A stretch of 64,000 bases of DNA from Adineta steineri (Eukaryota > Rotifera > Eurotatoria > Adinetida > Adinetidae), in contig CAJNOI010000201.1 in NCBI GenBank assembly GCA_905250115.1, positions 62,001 to 126,000 on the forward strand. Direction: 5' to 3'. Shown here piece after piece: positions 35,413 to 49,164 of the stretch. The number at the start of each line of letters is the position of its first letter. Positions within the stretch are counted from its first letter, which is position 1. The notes beneath the pieces are model-generated. The model saw nothing but the letters and a program-made list of their open reading frames with translations, had not been told where the DNA came from and did not search any database. Both the position numbers and the translations under genes were made by a program.

Positions 35413-36028
35413 TTATTGACACATATCGAATAAGCCAACATTTTTGAACCAGGCAATTAATTCATTAAAATTAATTCGACCATCATGACCACGATCGATT
35501 TCATCGAAATTACATGCTTGATGTTCACTGGCATTCAAGATATCTTCTTGGGTAAGTGCTTGACATACAGAAGTAAACTGATCTCGATCTAAAGTTCCTG
35601 TATTATGTGTATCATGTGAACGACATATTTCAGCCACTCGAGATAAGAGAATTGCTTCCTTTTCATTCGGCATTTTTAAATGTTCAAAACGAGATGATGT
35701 CTTCCACCATTCAGCAAATTCACTATAATCAATCATTCCACTGCCATCTTTATCCATTATAGTCCATGCCCAAGCTAATTCATCATCAGATAGATAATAT
35801 CCTAAATCATAACATAAAGAACGAAGTTCATCGCGAGAAATTGATCCTAAAATGAGAAAATATAAACGATTATTGGTAAAATAAAATAAAATAAAGAGTC
35901 ATTATACCATTCTTATCCGTATCATATTTATTAAACATTACTTCAGATATGGGTTTTGTTCCACCACCAAATGCAAAACGTGATGGTGATAGAGGTATAA
36001 CTTGTTTTGTAATCTTATTTGCTGCCAT
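35413..36028 (-). CDS. Four-EF-hand calcium-binding protein
   Basis: Two exons join in frame to 184 aa: 36028-35908 and 35846-35413. The start MAANKITKQVIPLSPSRFAF was chosen because it gives an in-frame first exon with a good donor (G|GTATAA). There are four EF-hand loops: DTDKNGSISRDE (1, spanning the intron), DKDGSGMIDYSE (2), DTHNTGTLDRDQ (3, Gln at position 12 in place of Glu, so probably weakened) and DRGHDGRINFNE (4, Arg2/Gly3, less canonical). It resembles the calmodulin-like or invertebrate sarcoplasmic-type group, with an added N-terminal stretch of ~35 residues. It is probably a cytosolic Ca2+ sensor or buffer. No closer family was recognised. Confidence 0.85.
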
Positions 36029-37900
36029 TATTATTCAACGAAAACAGAAGAGTAAATTTTCGAAACTAAATGTAATAAATATTTTTTTATTTTTCTTTGT
36101 TCTCTCGACTGCACCATTAATGAGTCATATATACAAAAAATATCATGCATGTGCTACGACATATAGCATCTATAGACAAGAAAAAAATAAAGACAAATAT
36201 TTAAACAGAAAGAGAGCAGCATGCGTATGAATCGACAGTTCTAATAAACAAAAGAAAAAGTTTTCATTGCCTACCATAATGTTATCCTCTGTAAATAATC
36301 GAAAATAATTTCATTTATTTTAACATAAATATCAAGTATGGCATGTATGATAACAAGTGAAACTATTTTTTTTCTTTTCTGTCGTACTAAATAATGTAAA
36401 GTACATTCATCAGTATTCGAATTAAATTATTAACTTTCTTTAATTACATACATCTTACATCGCTTAAATAATACAGTAAGAGAATATCTATCTAATTAGA
36501 CTTCATTCTTGTCAAATTGTAATAACATAAATTCATATCTTCATCCACATATCCGATGAACGGTTTAACTGATCAGTTCAAGTTTCATTCTCACCATTTT
36601 TCGGTTGAATAGTGCAATTATTTCTGTAATCCAATAATATACATAGTTTTATTATCATCAATAAAAATCTCAATTAAGTAGTTGATTGTCTTTAGACATA
36701 TTTTGTCAAATGTATAATTAATTAGTTCTGAGCATCATCATTTGCGATACCAACTATATGAGAATATGCGATAAGTAACTTGAATATTCAGTTTAATTGA
36801 AATGTTTTGAACAAAGAGAGAAAAATATGAAATAGTTTTATCATGTGCCTCAGTCGATACTGTGTCACCGAAAACAGTTCTATCAGTTATACCAACTTAT
36901 TAACAAAGAGTATGCATTTTTTGTGAAGAAGAAAAAAAAATGATGAAAACGATTATGCACATTTGTAATTTTGAGGTATGGATATGAGTTTATGAATGAT
37001 ATATGAATCTATCAGTCACATTTTCACCCATACCCTCAAGATTCTTTACTAGAATTCAATTTTTTTGTCGGCGTTCTATTAGAAGTACCTATAGATCGGT
37101 CGTAGTGCGTCGATTACGCATATCACATTTTTCAAAACTATTCTAGTAATGACAAGAATATAAAGCATTTTTTAAAAGTCCAAAAACTCAGTTTTGAATA
37201 TAAATGTGCTTCATTATCGAAGTAAGATTCGTCATAAACTGACTCATTCAATACAGAATTTGTTTTTCTATTAGAATTCATAAGAATTTCAAGAATATTT
37301 AAATCTTTTGTAACCGATAAATATCAAATCCTTTTCCCGATTGTATCCTGTTAGTATAAATAGAAATATTTTTGCTTTTTCCCCTTGCGCAAAATGCGGT
37401 ATATTTTTTTGCGTTTTCACTGATAGTCAATCTTTTTTCTTTATTTATGTCTACTACATTAATATGATAGATGAAGAAAACAGGTATGTGATGACTAAGA
37501 GACGTTGTTTTTTTTTATAAAAGGAAAGATCAGAGAATAGAAAAACGATGAGTAATAGCAATATGGGAGATACAATTGATGAAGAAAAATAAAGAAATAA
37601 ACGAGAAGAAAAAAAGAATGCAGTATAATGTTTGAAAGTCAAACTTTTGTGATGATGTACTGCATAATTTATTAATAGCTTGTGATATGATGTAAATAAA
37701 TAAGAACGTCGAAAAATTCTTCTTTTTTTTTTCTTTCTAGAAGATTACTCATTTCGTCATCCTCAGGTAACTATGCTATCAAAAAAAAAAGAAACATGTG
37801 GATGTTTATATGGTTACTTTTATTCTTTTTGTGATAAATTTGCGTACTCTTATGCAATACATATAAACTTCACTGGGAAAAAACCTGTCTTACCTTGACA
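36029..37900. other. Intergenic, between EF-hand gene and BiP-like gene
   Basis: This is a divergent promoter region. It includes a TG-rich imperfect inverted repeat (36971-37040). No ORF was supported. Confidence 0.6.
36971..37040. repeat. TG-rich inverted repeat
   Basis: TTGAGGTATGGATATGAG (36971-36988) is mirrored by TTTTCACCCATACCCTCAAG (37021-37040), leaving a ~32-base AT-rich loop. It is a member of the dispersed hairpin group. Confidence 0.55.
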
Positions 37901-37909
37901 TATAAAAGG
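37901..37909 (+). promoter_or_regulatory. TATA box of the BiP-like gene
   Basis: TATAAAAGG, a consensus-quality TATA box, lies 68 bp upstream of the chosen ATG at 37969. That spacing allows a short 5' UTR. No clear heat-shock element was found; the nearest GAA/TTC cluster (about 37709-37720) has wrong spacing. Confidence 0.55.
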
Positions 37910-37968
37910 AAGTGAAGGTTGATATATATATATATACGTGTAGACTACTTGCAAAAATAAATTGCCAG

Positions 37969-40292
<2,324 letters not shown>

Positions 40293-40887
40293 GAAAGCAT
40301 GTGACTATTTATTATTTCTTTTTGTTTCTATTTATTTCATTTTTTCTCCTATTCTATTAGAAAAAATAATATCATTGTATGCATTATTCTCTTCTTCTTT
40401 TTGCGTTCTATTTATTAATATTTAAAATAGAGTGAGACTATAACACTTCACGTTATATTTAATTTCTTCGACTGAAAATACGTCATCAATGTCATTAAAA
40501 TCGCCGGAAGTGAGTCATTTATGATAATGTAGACAAAAGTAATTTTTTTACTTCACAGTAAATTTTACAAGAATGAAAAAAAAAATTTATATTCAAACCA
40601 GAAGGACACATACTCATTTATAAAAACAAGATACTAATGTATTTTATTTATGATAAATCTTGATATACATGATTGTTTATTTAATATTACATTATGAAAT
40701 TTTGTAAAACATTAATCTATTCGATTTATAATCAATAACAAAATCTTAATGATATATTTTTATCGTTTGATTTGATCTCCATTGAATCACGATGTTATAT
40801 ATTGACTGTTAATACAAAGACTGATATCATTATTTATTTTATTTAAACTTATATGAAACAAAAACATCATACTGGAAACTGATCTGT

Positions 40888-40930
40888 TAAAGGTGTGGAT
40901 GTATCACATATATCCCATGCACACCCTTTA
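40888..40930. repeat. TG-rich inverted repeat
   Basis: TAAAGGTGTGGATGTA is mirrored by CATGCACACCCTTTA across a ~13-base loop (stem AAAGGTGTG-ATG). Confidence 0.6.
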
Positions 40931-41489
40931 TCTCTTTTTTGTTTGCTTCGGCTCCCAATTCTAATTAATGACATGAGCGTTGTTTGATGATACGTTCACA
41001 TGAATTTTATTTTCTGTTCGACCTTGCTTTCTCAGTAATAATTATATCTATTTGGGCATGACTTTAAAACGATTATATCAATATTTTTACCGCAATATTT
41101 CAGATAATTAATATAAAAAAACATTTTAACAAAAACTTATAATTTTATTGAATAAGAAAAAATCATCAGTTGACTAGCATAATAACTTGTTCTGATGTAA
41201 AATAAAATGAAGTAAATAAAGTAACAAACAATTAAAAATAAAAATTATTAGTAAAATATCTGTGAATCGAAAGCAGGTAATTTAAACAAGAGACAAATGA
41301 GATATTTATCTACAATAAATTTTGATTAAGAACTGGCAATAATAACATTTATATTATGTTAATTATAACTTGTATTCATTTATTTTACAGATGCCACTAA
41401 GGTGTGAAGGAAATTTATTATTAATTCAGATGTTAATCAGTTTTTTAAAAGTATTAATATATATTAAACCAGTTTTAAATACATTTGTA

Positions 41490-41672
41490 CATAAGTACAA
41501 GTATTTATACTTGGTACTGGTATTAAGTATCGATTTAATTAAGTATATTTGTACTCAGTTCTGATACTGAGTACAATGTACTCAAGTAAAAAGTATTTTA
41601 GTAAAGTTTAAAGTAGTACTTTTTAGATCCAAGTATTTGTACTTCTACTGCGTGTACTTAAACTTGTCCAAT
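41490..41672. repeat. AAGTA/TACTT degenerate repeat, possible hAT 3' end
   Basis: The pentamers AAGTA and TACTT and the tetramer GTAC recur many times in ~180 bp (AAGTACAAGTATTTATACTT, GTACTCAAGTAAAAAGTA and others), ending GTGTACTTAAACTTGTCC. Such arrays occur in the subterminal regions of hAT elements in many eukaryotes. Neither a TIR pair nor a target duplication could be found, so the link to hAT is inference. Confidence 0.45.
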
Positions 41673-42799
41673 ATCTAATAAGAAAGAAAAAAACACTGTT
41701 CTTTTTACATATAAACATTAAAAATTAGCTTTCATGTCTTTCTTCTAAAATAAAGCACGTGTATAACAGATAATGATAAGAAATATTATCGATATATGTA
41801 GATATTTTCGATAGTGCGGTATGAGCAAGATTTATTTTTATGCAATGTTATTCATCCGAAACACACTTTTTCTGTACACCTGATATATCTTTAACAACAA
41901 GCTGTACCAATATAAAAAGAGAATAGCGATTATAAAAAATTTATTGATCATTAAAGAACGACAAATACATCGATTAGTGTGTGGACACTTAATTACAATA
42001 AGGTATGAAGCAATCAACATATTTTTCAGAGTTTTTTTCAACGAAAGTAAAAAGAGAATAATATGGAAACAATGATATTCATTATGCATTTATTCTAATT
42101 CTTATAGTCACGTATTCAGCAATATAGTTTTTTTTATTATTTATTTTCAAACAATATAGTGAATAATTTCTATTTAGTTAATAATTTTACATAATATGTG
42201 CTCGATTTATCTTTTTAAAAGACAAATGTTATATAGAAGAAAAATATTTGTATAAATTCATGACGAATAGCTTAACATACGTTATAATAGTTACAAAAAA
42301 CTGTAGTATTAAGTAAAACTCTCAAGATACAAATTATATTGGATGTTTCTCATATCTTTAGGGTATAGTTTACTTAAATCTATAATCTAACAATATAGAT
42401 GTGATAAGACAACTTAGAACGAATATATAAATAATGTATGTATTATATTGAGTTGATAATTTCTTAATCCTTCAGTGGCGATTCGATTTTCATAGAAAAT
42501 ACCTTTAATACATTCATTTTCATGTGTATTCACTCTCGATAAATGCACTTGTTGGTCATTTCAGTGAATACAATTATTCGTTCGTCTTTCTCTTATTTGT
42601 ATCATTACATAGGCGCTCTTCCTTTACATCGAACTAAAAACCTATCCACGTTTGTTTTTCTTATTCCTATATGTACTACGCAATAACGATACGAAATTCC
42701 GTTTTTTTCTTTTGTAATCTCTTCATAGCATTTTCTTTGATTCTTTTCTCTCATATGTATTAAAACAACTTAAATTTTAAGCTGATCTATATGTCGTCT

Positions 42800-42899
42800 N
42801 NNNNNNNNNNNNNNNNNNNNNNNNNNNNNNNNNNNNNNNNNNNNNNNNNNNNNNNNNNNNNNNNNNNNNNNNNNNNNNNNNNNNNNNNNNNNNNNNNNN
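42800..42899. other. Assembly gap of exactly 100 N
   Basis: There is a run of 100 N. Such a round number is the usual placeholder for a scaffold join of unknown size. Homology to the left arm begins at the very first base after it (42900 pairs with 17461). The ~100 bases before it show no similarity to the continuation of that arm at 17462 onward. Confidence 0.99.
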
Positions 42900-43145
42900 T
42901 ACCGAATAGTCAAAACCATCAAATATAATACGAGTTAATAGAGGATAAACAATAATAATTAAATTTGATACAGATGACACAAATAAATATAATGAACTAT
43001 TACATTTTCTTCGAGATCTTTTTTGTAATCGAGACCAACGTAAAAATATTAAAATATTAAAAATATTTCCAATTGTTCCAAATATATACATAATCATACC
43101 AATAATAATCATTAGATTTTGTGGAATATGTCCAAGTTGATACAT
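42900..43145 (-). CDS. Small intronless GPCR, right-arm allele, truncated by the gap
   Basis: The N-terminal 82 residues (MYQLGHIPQNLMIIIG to DGFDYSV) of the receptor fully present at 17216-18190 are seen here: TM1, intracellular loop 1 and TM2. A few differences from the left allele are visible (for example H to Y at residue 2 and KSQGK to RSRRK in the loop). The frame then enters the N run. Bases before the gap do not continue the gene, so the break is most likely an assembly artefact and not a biological truncation. Confidence 0.85.
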
Positions 43146-43645
43146 ATTTTGTGACGAGTATACTAGAAAGAAAATATTTATCTTCTGATGGAAAAAAAAA
43201 TTTGATATTCATATGAGAGAAAAATCTTGTCTTGAGGAAAATATGAACATTCTTTTATATTAAATCTCTTTTCTTTTGATATGAAAGAAAATTAATTCAT
43301 GAGATTTTTTATCTGTTGAATGGAATGATGAATATAAAATATATTTTCTTTCCAGTAACTTATTCAAATAATGAAGAAAAGCAAATTATCTCCGGAAGAC
43401 GTAATTATTGACGTTTTCTCCTTTTTTCTATAAAAAGAATTTGTTTGTGATGCAAATAAGTCGATTTCCTTTGTTTCGATAGATTGTTTATAACCTTGAA
43501 GAAAATGTTGTCGAGACATTCATTTACTGTTTAACCTCTGATGAATATAATAAATCTCTATGTAAATAGATTTCTTTATTGAAGATAAAATGAAAGGTAA
43601 AGGGTTTGAATAATACCTAGATTTTCTAGATAGAAACTTATTTAT

Positions 43646-43721
43646 GTTGAAGTAGAAATTAAAATTTTAATTTCAACTAGTGAAATTTTAAATTCTACTA
43701 ACTTTTAATTTCTACTCCAAC
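43646..43721. mobile_element. 76-bp foldback MITE, right arm only
   Basis: The termini GTTGAAGTAGAAATTAAAA and TTTTAATTTCTACTCCAAC are 19-bp inverted repeats with one mismatch, around a 38-bp AT-rich centre. A perfect 6-bp duplication ATTTAT flanks it (43640-43645 and 43722-43727). The left arm has the uninterrupted site near 16700. It is therefore a recent insertion in one haplotype. Confidence 0.8.
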
Positions 43722-43943
43722 ATTTATATCATTTATAATAATATAATATAAAGAAAAGTAATTTTTAATGTAAATATGAATTATTAATATTAAATAAATA
43801 AGACGAATTAATAACTAGTGGAAAACTTCTGCATCAGTTTATATCAACAATTACATCATTTCTTCTCATGTAATAATAATTGCAATTTTAACGAAGCCTC
43901 GTAACGTGAAAATCCGGTAAAAATTTTACGGCTTCACAAATAT

Positions 43944-44084
43944 TAATGTTACCTTTTTGATCTTCAAAACACGATAAAACTAGGAAAATCTAACATTGTT
44001 TAATTTGTTTACAACCTTTCACGCATGTTCTAACGTTAAAAACACAAGTTTTCACGTTTTTTCATGGTCAAAAAAGTAACGTTA
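43944..44084. mobile_element. TIR MITE (~141 bp), right-arm copy
   Basis: TAATGTTACCTTTTTGATC at one end pairs with GGTCAAAAAAGTAACGTTA at the other. It corresponds to 16356-16486 in the left arm, with small internal indels. The neighbouring GAAGCC...GGCTTC hairpin is at 43893-43935. Confidence 0.65.
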
Positions 44085-44212
44085 ATTTCTAAGAAACTAT
44101 TATTGTTTTGAAGAATTGTATATTAGTTTCACTTACCATTAAATTGTATAATTACGATAATTTTCAAAAAATTTCTGAAACTTAAATACTATGACTATTT
44201 TCTGAAGTTAAC

Positions 44213-45012
44213 GGTTGCTATTCACTTTGCAGAATATCGAGATTTAACCGTGGATATGGTAGAAAATGTGAATATTCTTCTGCATGAGTTTCGTATAAAA
44301 CATTCAAAACTATATACAGCTCGACATAATCAACAAGTTATTCATTCGCTGAATCATATTGGATAAACTATCGATGATTATAGTCCATTAACTTCATACT
44401 CTACCTTTCATTTCGACAGCATGCTAGGTCTATATTTTTTCCATTAATTAAATATTTCTATAGAGTATTACCTAAGTTTAGAAATAATCATGATACTACA
44501 ATTGATCGTTAACTTAAAACTTATATCGAAAATATGATGTCTGATTGTGGTTATTGTAATTTGCAATCAAATATAGTAAGAGTTATGCATTCATCGTCTA
44601 TTATCGAAAGAATTTGTACTGTTTTCTCAAAGCCACATTTTCGTTTTTTTCACATCGTGTAAAGTTGGACATATGTACTATACAGCAAACCGTTATTCAA
44701 AAACCAAAGGTGCCGAAGATTCTGCAGTTATATTTCGAGTTGAAAATCAACTGTATTTTGGTTTAATTACAGCGATATTTACTACTGATGATAATGAGAC
44801 TCTATTAGAATTATGGCCAGTCACTAATTCATAAAGCTTGAATATGACTACAAATGATCAAGTTCTTATTGTACTGACTGTTCAAGAAGAAACATTAGAA
44901 AATAACAAAAAAATTTATTATATTTCCATTCATGATATTCTTGAAAAACGTGTATATTAGAGAACACAGTCCAGCAAAGTCTTTTTCTTTCGCTATCCAA
45001 ATCTTGAAAAAA
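44213..45012 (+). pseudogene. Decayed transposase C-terminal fragment, right arm
   Basis: This is the counterpart of 15425-16230. HFAEYRDLTVDMVENVN and HNQQVIHSLNHIG are followed by a stop, then DYSPLTSYSTFHFDSMLG, which here keeps the family-like wording better than the left copy. A 7-T run (left has 6) shifts the frame after PHFRFF. Downstream pieces NETLLELWPVTNS and NDQVLIVLTVQEETLENN remain readable between stops. It is non-functional. Confidence 0.55.
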
Positions 45013-46693
45013 GTTCTTAGTACGTAATAGGTTTCTTTTAAATTTACTTTAATAAATATCTAATTCATTAGGAGATTAATATTAATATTATACTTGACTT
45101 TATTTACTAAACATTTAGTTAAAAAAATTTTACCAGTTAGAAATAATAACATTCAAGAAAACGCGTGAAGATATATGAGATATATAACGAGCTAACCATC
45201 ATGAAAGGACTACTCACACACGTAGTTTCGTGAAAAAATTAACGAGTTTAAGAAAATTGATAAAAAAAACCGCATCTTTAAGTGAACTTATGGCAAACAT
45301 ATGGTTCGTTGTATTGATGATTAAATCGGTTAGAATCTATCACCGAATATGAATCCACTGCTGTATTGATTTATTTGGCAGTATTTTTGATTTCATATAA
45401 ACACGATTTATCTAGAAAATTTCATTTAAATTTATGACTTATAAATAAATTATTCGTAACTGAATTTTTATTTTTTGTCTAATATAATAATTTTCACGAT
45501 TAAAACGATTTTTTATTTAGATTCTGGTACATTTCTATTTGTTTATAATACGAAATCAATGGATAAGTTACTACTTTATATCTATATAACGATTTGTTAA
45601 TAACTCAATTTCACTTTTTTATACAATATCACTGAGTAAGGTATGAAATTAAATTACAAATTATTGAGCAAAGAAGCTATATTCTTGAGCGATTATTAAC
45701 AACCTGAAAACAGAACAAAGAGTATAATATCCTAAAAGAAAAATAAATCATAGACTTCGCTGGATATCAAACTAAATTGATTCAATTTCATATAGAAGAA
45801 AATATATAGGATTATACATAGATAGAACAATCATTTGTCGAATAGTATTAGTTCTTATCGATATACTCGAGACGTATGGTAGAATGTAAGCAAACCTTTC
45901 TCTTGAATGTCAGTTCTGTATAAAAATCGTCATATGTTCTACAAATCTTCTCATTTGCAGTAATGCAGATTACAGTTATTGATTAAAATCAATTCTGTCT
46001 TTTCCTTGTGATATAGAAAATAGGACGTCGGAATTTTTACGATGTTGTTATTCATGTCTAAAATTATTTTCAAGTGCTCTTTAGACTAGATACGTCTGAA
46101 CTGAATTTTCTAATTTCATAAAATTTCTGTCTATTTACTTGGATTTTTTCTATAAAAAGATAGTCCTCAAGATTATAATTAAATCTTGTCAACTTGATGA
46201 CATTTATGATATACTTTAACAAAGTAGATTGACAGAAAATGTCGTCACATACAAAACGAATGACGTACGTGATGTTGAGATATCATACATATGGTATCGA
46301 CTCGATAGACGTGTATCTGTACTGTAATTTCATAGTATCTTATACTTCGGCTAGATTGAATATCATCATATGATATAATACAACAATATCATCTTGCTGA
46401 ATATAACAAATTATGCCAAGTTCTTTCGTGACACTAAAAGCATTTTGACACATTGTATGAGTCCTTTGAGAACAATTCATTGTCTTGTGACCAGAAAAAA
46501 AAAGAATTAAACTTAGTTCTGAACTTAACATCATTGTAAATTCTTCCAAGTGAATTTGAATGTGATACTTAAGAAAAATGTTCTTCTTTTTTTTACAAGT
46601 CTTGCCTATTTATTTGATAAAAAGGTCAAGTTAATAAATAAAAATATATATATATTTTTTTCTTATTTACAACTGAAAAAAAATTATCCTATA
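45013..46693. other. Intergenic, right-arm counterpart of 13766-15424
   Basis: AT-rich spacer collinear with the left arm; no gene supported. Confidence 0.6.
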
Positions 46694-49164
46694 CTATTGA
46701 TACTGTTTAATATGGGAATTTTTTGAATCACTAATTGATGTATTTGGTGGTGTTATTGGTGGTACATTTGTAGTAAAAATAAATCGAGCTCGATGTTTTT
46801 TCGGTTGTTGAATAAAATTCAGAGAAAATTTTCTTTTTTGTAATTGTAATTTCATTTTTTCTTTTTCTTCTTCACGTTCAGTTTTTTGTATAAATGATAA
46901 ACGATAATGAAATGATGTACGTTGACGATAATCACCATGTAAATCTTGTCGAGAAAATGTACGAGAACCAATAACTAATTTATATTTTGACATTGAAAAT
47001 GTAAAAAGATTATCACGATAATGATTATAAGAAGTCGATTTATAAGCCGCTGATCGTTGATATGGATTTGTTGTACCAGGATTTGTTGGTGTACGTGGTA
47101 AATTTCGATTATAATACATATAAGAACGTCCATTACGATAACAAGGTTTAGGAGTCACATTTCGCCAACGACATAATGTTCGTTTAAAACTATTTCGATA
47201 TCGTCTTGACATTATATTATATAAGAGAGGATTTACAGTAGCTGATAAATAATATAAAATTCCTATAATTAATACAAGAAATTATTTCAATATAGCTATA
47301 CAGAATCGAATTTTCGAGTAAAACTATCGGTTCAGACAGTTTAATTTATCAAATTTGTACTCATTTTCTATATATAGATATATATCATAAAAGTTTAATG
47401 TTAAATGATGCTACTATTCCCTAATGTATATTCTGACAACAAAATGAATTTATAAATAAACACAAAACAGACTATTGTATCCAAGCGTACTACCAGATAT
47501 TTTCCAAATTCTAATATTTCTCTTCAAGTTAAAAGAACTCATCTAATATATATAGACCATGACAAACAGGAACTTTTCTATTAATAATTTCAACCGATAT
47601 TATTGCATTTCCTGTAGTTCTCTAACTAGAAGATTAAATCAATCATGCAATATGAATTATTTAGTAGAAAAAAATCTATCGAATAAAAATAATACCTGAA
47701 GCAAAGAAAAGTATTTCTTGAAATTTTGTTGCTGCATCGGATGTTATATTTTTATTTGCTTTATCTAATAATCTTGTAACAAATGCAGTTATACGTTGTG
47801 TATGAAATGGTGCCCAGCAAATAAAAAATGCAATTACAACCGCCACTAAATAAATATATTTAATTAAATATTCAATTAACGAAAAAACAAAAACAAATTT
47901 TTTGCTTACCCAACATTTTCAAAATTGCTCTTCTTGAATTTCTCATTGGTCGTGATTTTATTATTGATGCTGTATTTTGTCTTAACCAAAATTGTTGATG
48001 ACGATGATGATGTAAAATAACATGTTCATGTTTTTTTCCTTCATTGCTATTTGATGGACGATGACTTGCTTTATATAACGTAATACCCATTAAAACATAT
48101 AAAACAGTTATAACAAATATTGGTATAAGAAAAAACGAGAACTGTTGTTACAGCCATATAATATAACATTGGTTCCCAATATTCAGGACGAATTGCACAT
48201 ATTCGACTATCAAGAATTTCAACAGTTACATTTCGAACTTCATTTTTAACACTAACAAAAACTCCTGAATGAAAAGTCAATATAATAAGATTATTTCTTC
48301 TATTTAAATTTTTTTCTTTTACCAGCAGTAAATGTGTACGGTACAGCAAGTAGGAATGATAAAAACCAAACAATCATAATCATTTTAAGTGCACGATTTA
48401 AACCACCTAGAACTTTTTGTGATATGATTGGAAAACAAATAGCTAAATAACGTTCAATAGTAAAACATAGAACGGTTAGAATTGATGCTGATGTTACAAT
48501 TTCCAATACAACAGTACGAAATACACAAAATGTTTCACCAAATATCCTATATTAAATAAAATCAAGATGATTTTTTTTGTCGTAAAAAATTTTTTCAATT
48601 ATTTTACCATGGCCATGATTCATAGATATTATACATTTCAACTGATAAACCTATTAAAAATAAAGAAGCAGGTATAGAAAGATTTTTTATATCATCTATC
48701 ACTATCGATCATAAGATGTTTATCTTTAAGTTAATAGAAATATCATTTATTATAAGATAAACGTTGACATTAATATATGCTGACAACTAACTATATGGAC
48801 AAGACTCTCGATGGAAAAAATGATATTTACCCAAGCTAATTAATAGTAAATCCGAAACAGCAAGAGAAAAAAGATAAAAATTTGTTGGAGTATGCATATC
48901 ACGACTTTTCCAAATTGTAATACATGTACCTATGAGAGAAAAAAAACGAAAGAAATATATTTCAAAATAAAACAATTAAATCTTACAAAAATTTCCCGCA
49001 AGACCAGTTCCAAAAATAAATGAATAAAGTGATATAAGTAATGGAAAAGTAAATTTATTTCTTCGTCTATGTCCCAAAAAGTTAACAACACTTTTACTAA
49101 GTTCATCTTCTTCAATAATTGTTAAATTAAAACCTTTCGGTAATATATCAAGAGATCCAATCAT
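46694..49164 (-). pseudogene. Neuromedin-U/pyrokinin-receptor-like GPCR, right-arm allele with frameshift
   Basis: The seven-exon structure is the same as in the intact allele at 11293-13765, and the splice sites inspected are kept. In exon 5 a homopolymer has six A on the plus strand (48130-48135; six T in the gene) where the left allele has five (12321-12325). The shift falls after about residue 226, in TM5 (VLVF then SYTNICYN in place of LIPIF), and leads to a stop ~20 residues later. TM6, TM7 and the tail stay almost unchanged downstream (one Ser to Thr in the 172-residue tail), so the lesion is very young or is a base-calling error. If real, this allele lacks TM6-7 and is null. Confidence 0.75.

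Larger units (their letters stand above)
40293..42799. other. Intergenic up to the gap; repeats only
   Basis: No gene is supported. It contains a TG-rich hairpin (40888-40930) and an AAGTA/TACTT-rich degenerate repeat (41490-41672). The last ~100 bases before the N gap are unrelated to the right arm. Confidence 0.65.

Noticed and set aside
35949..36230. 93-aa plus-strand ORF
   Set aside because: Antisense to the first exon and promoter of the EF-hand gene; no domain.
37706..37722. Possible heat-shock element upstream of the BiP-like gene
   Set aside because: GAA and TTC blocks are present but the spacing (three bases) does not fit the nGAAnnTTCn pattern.
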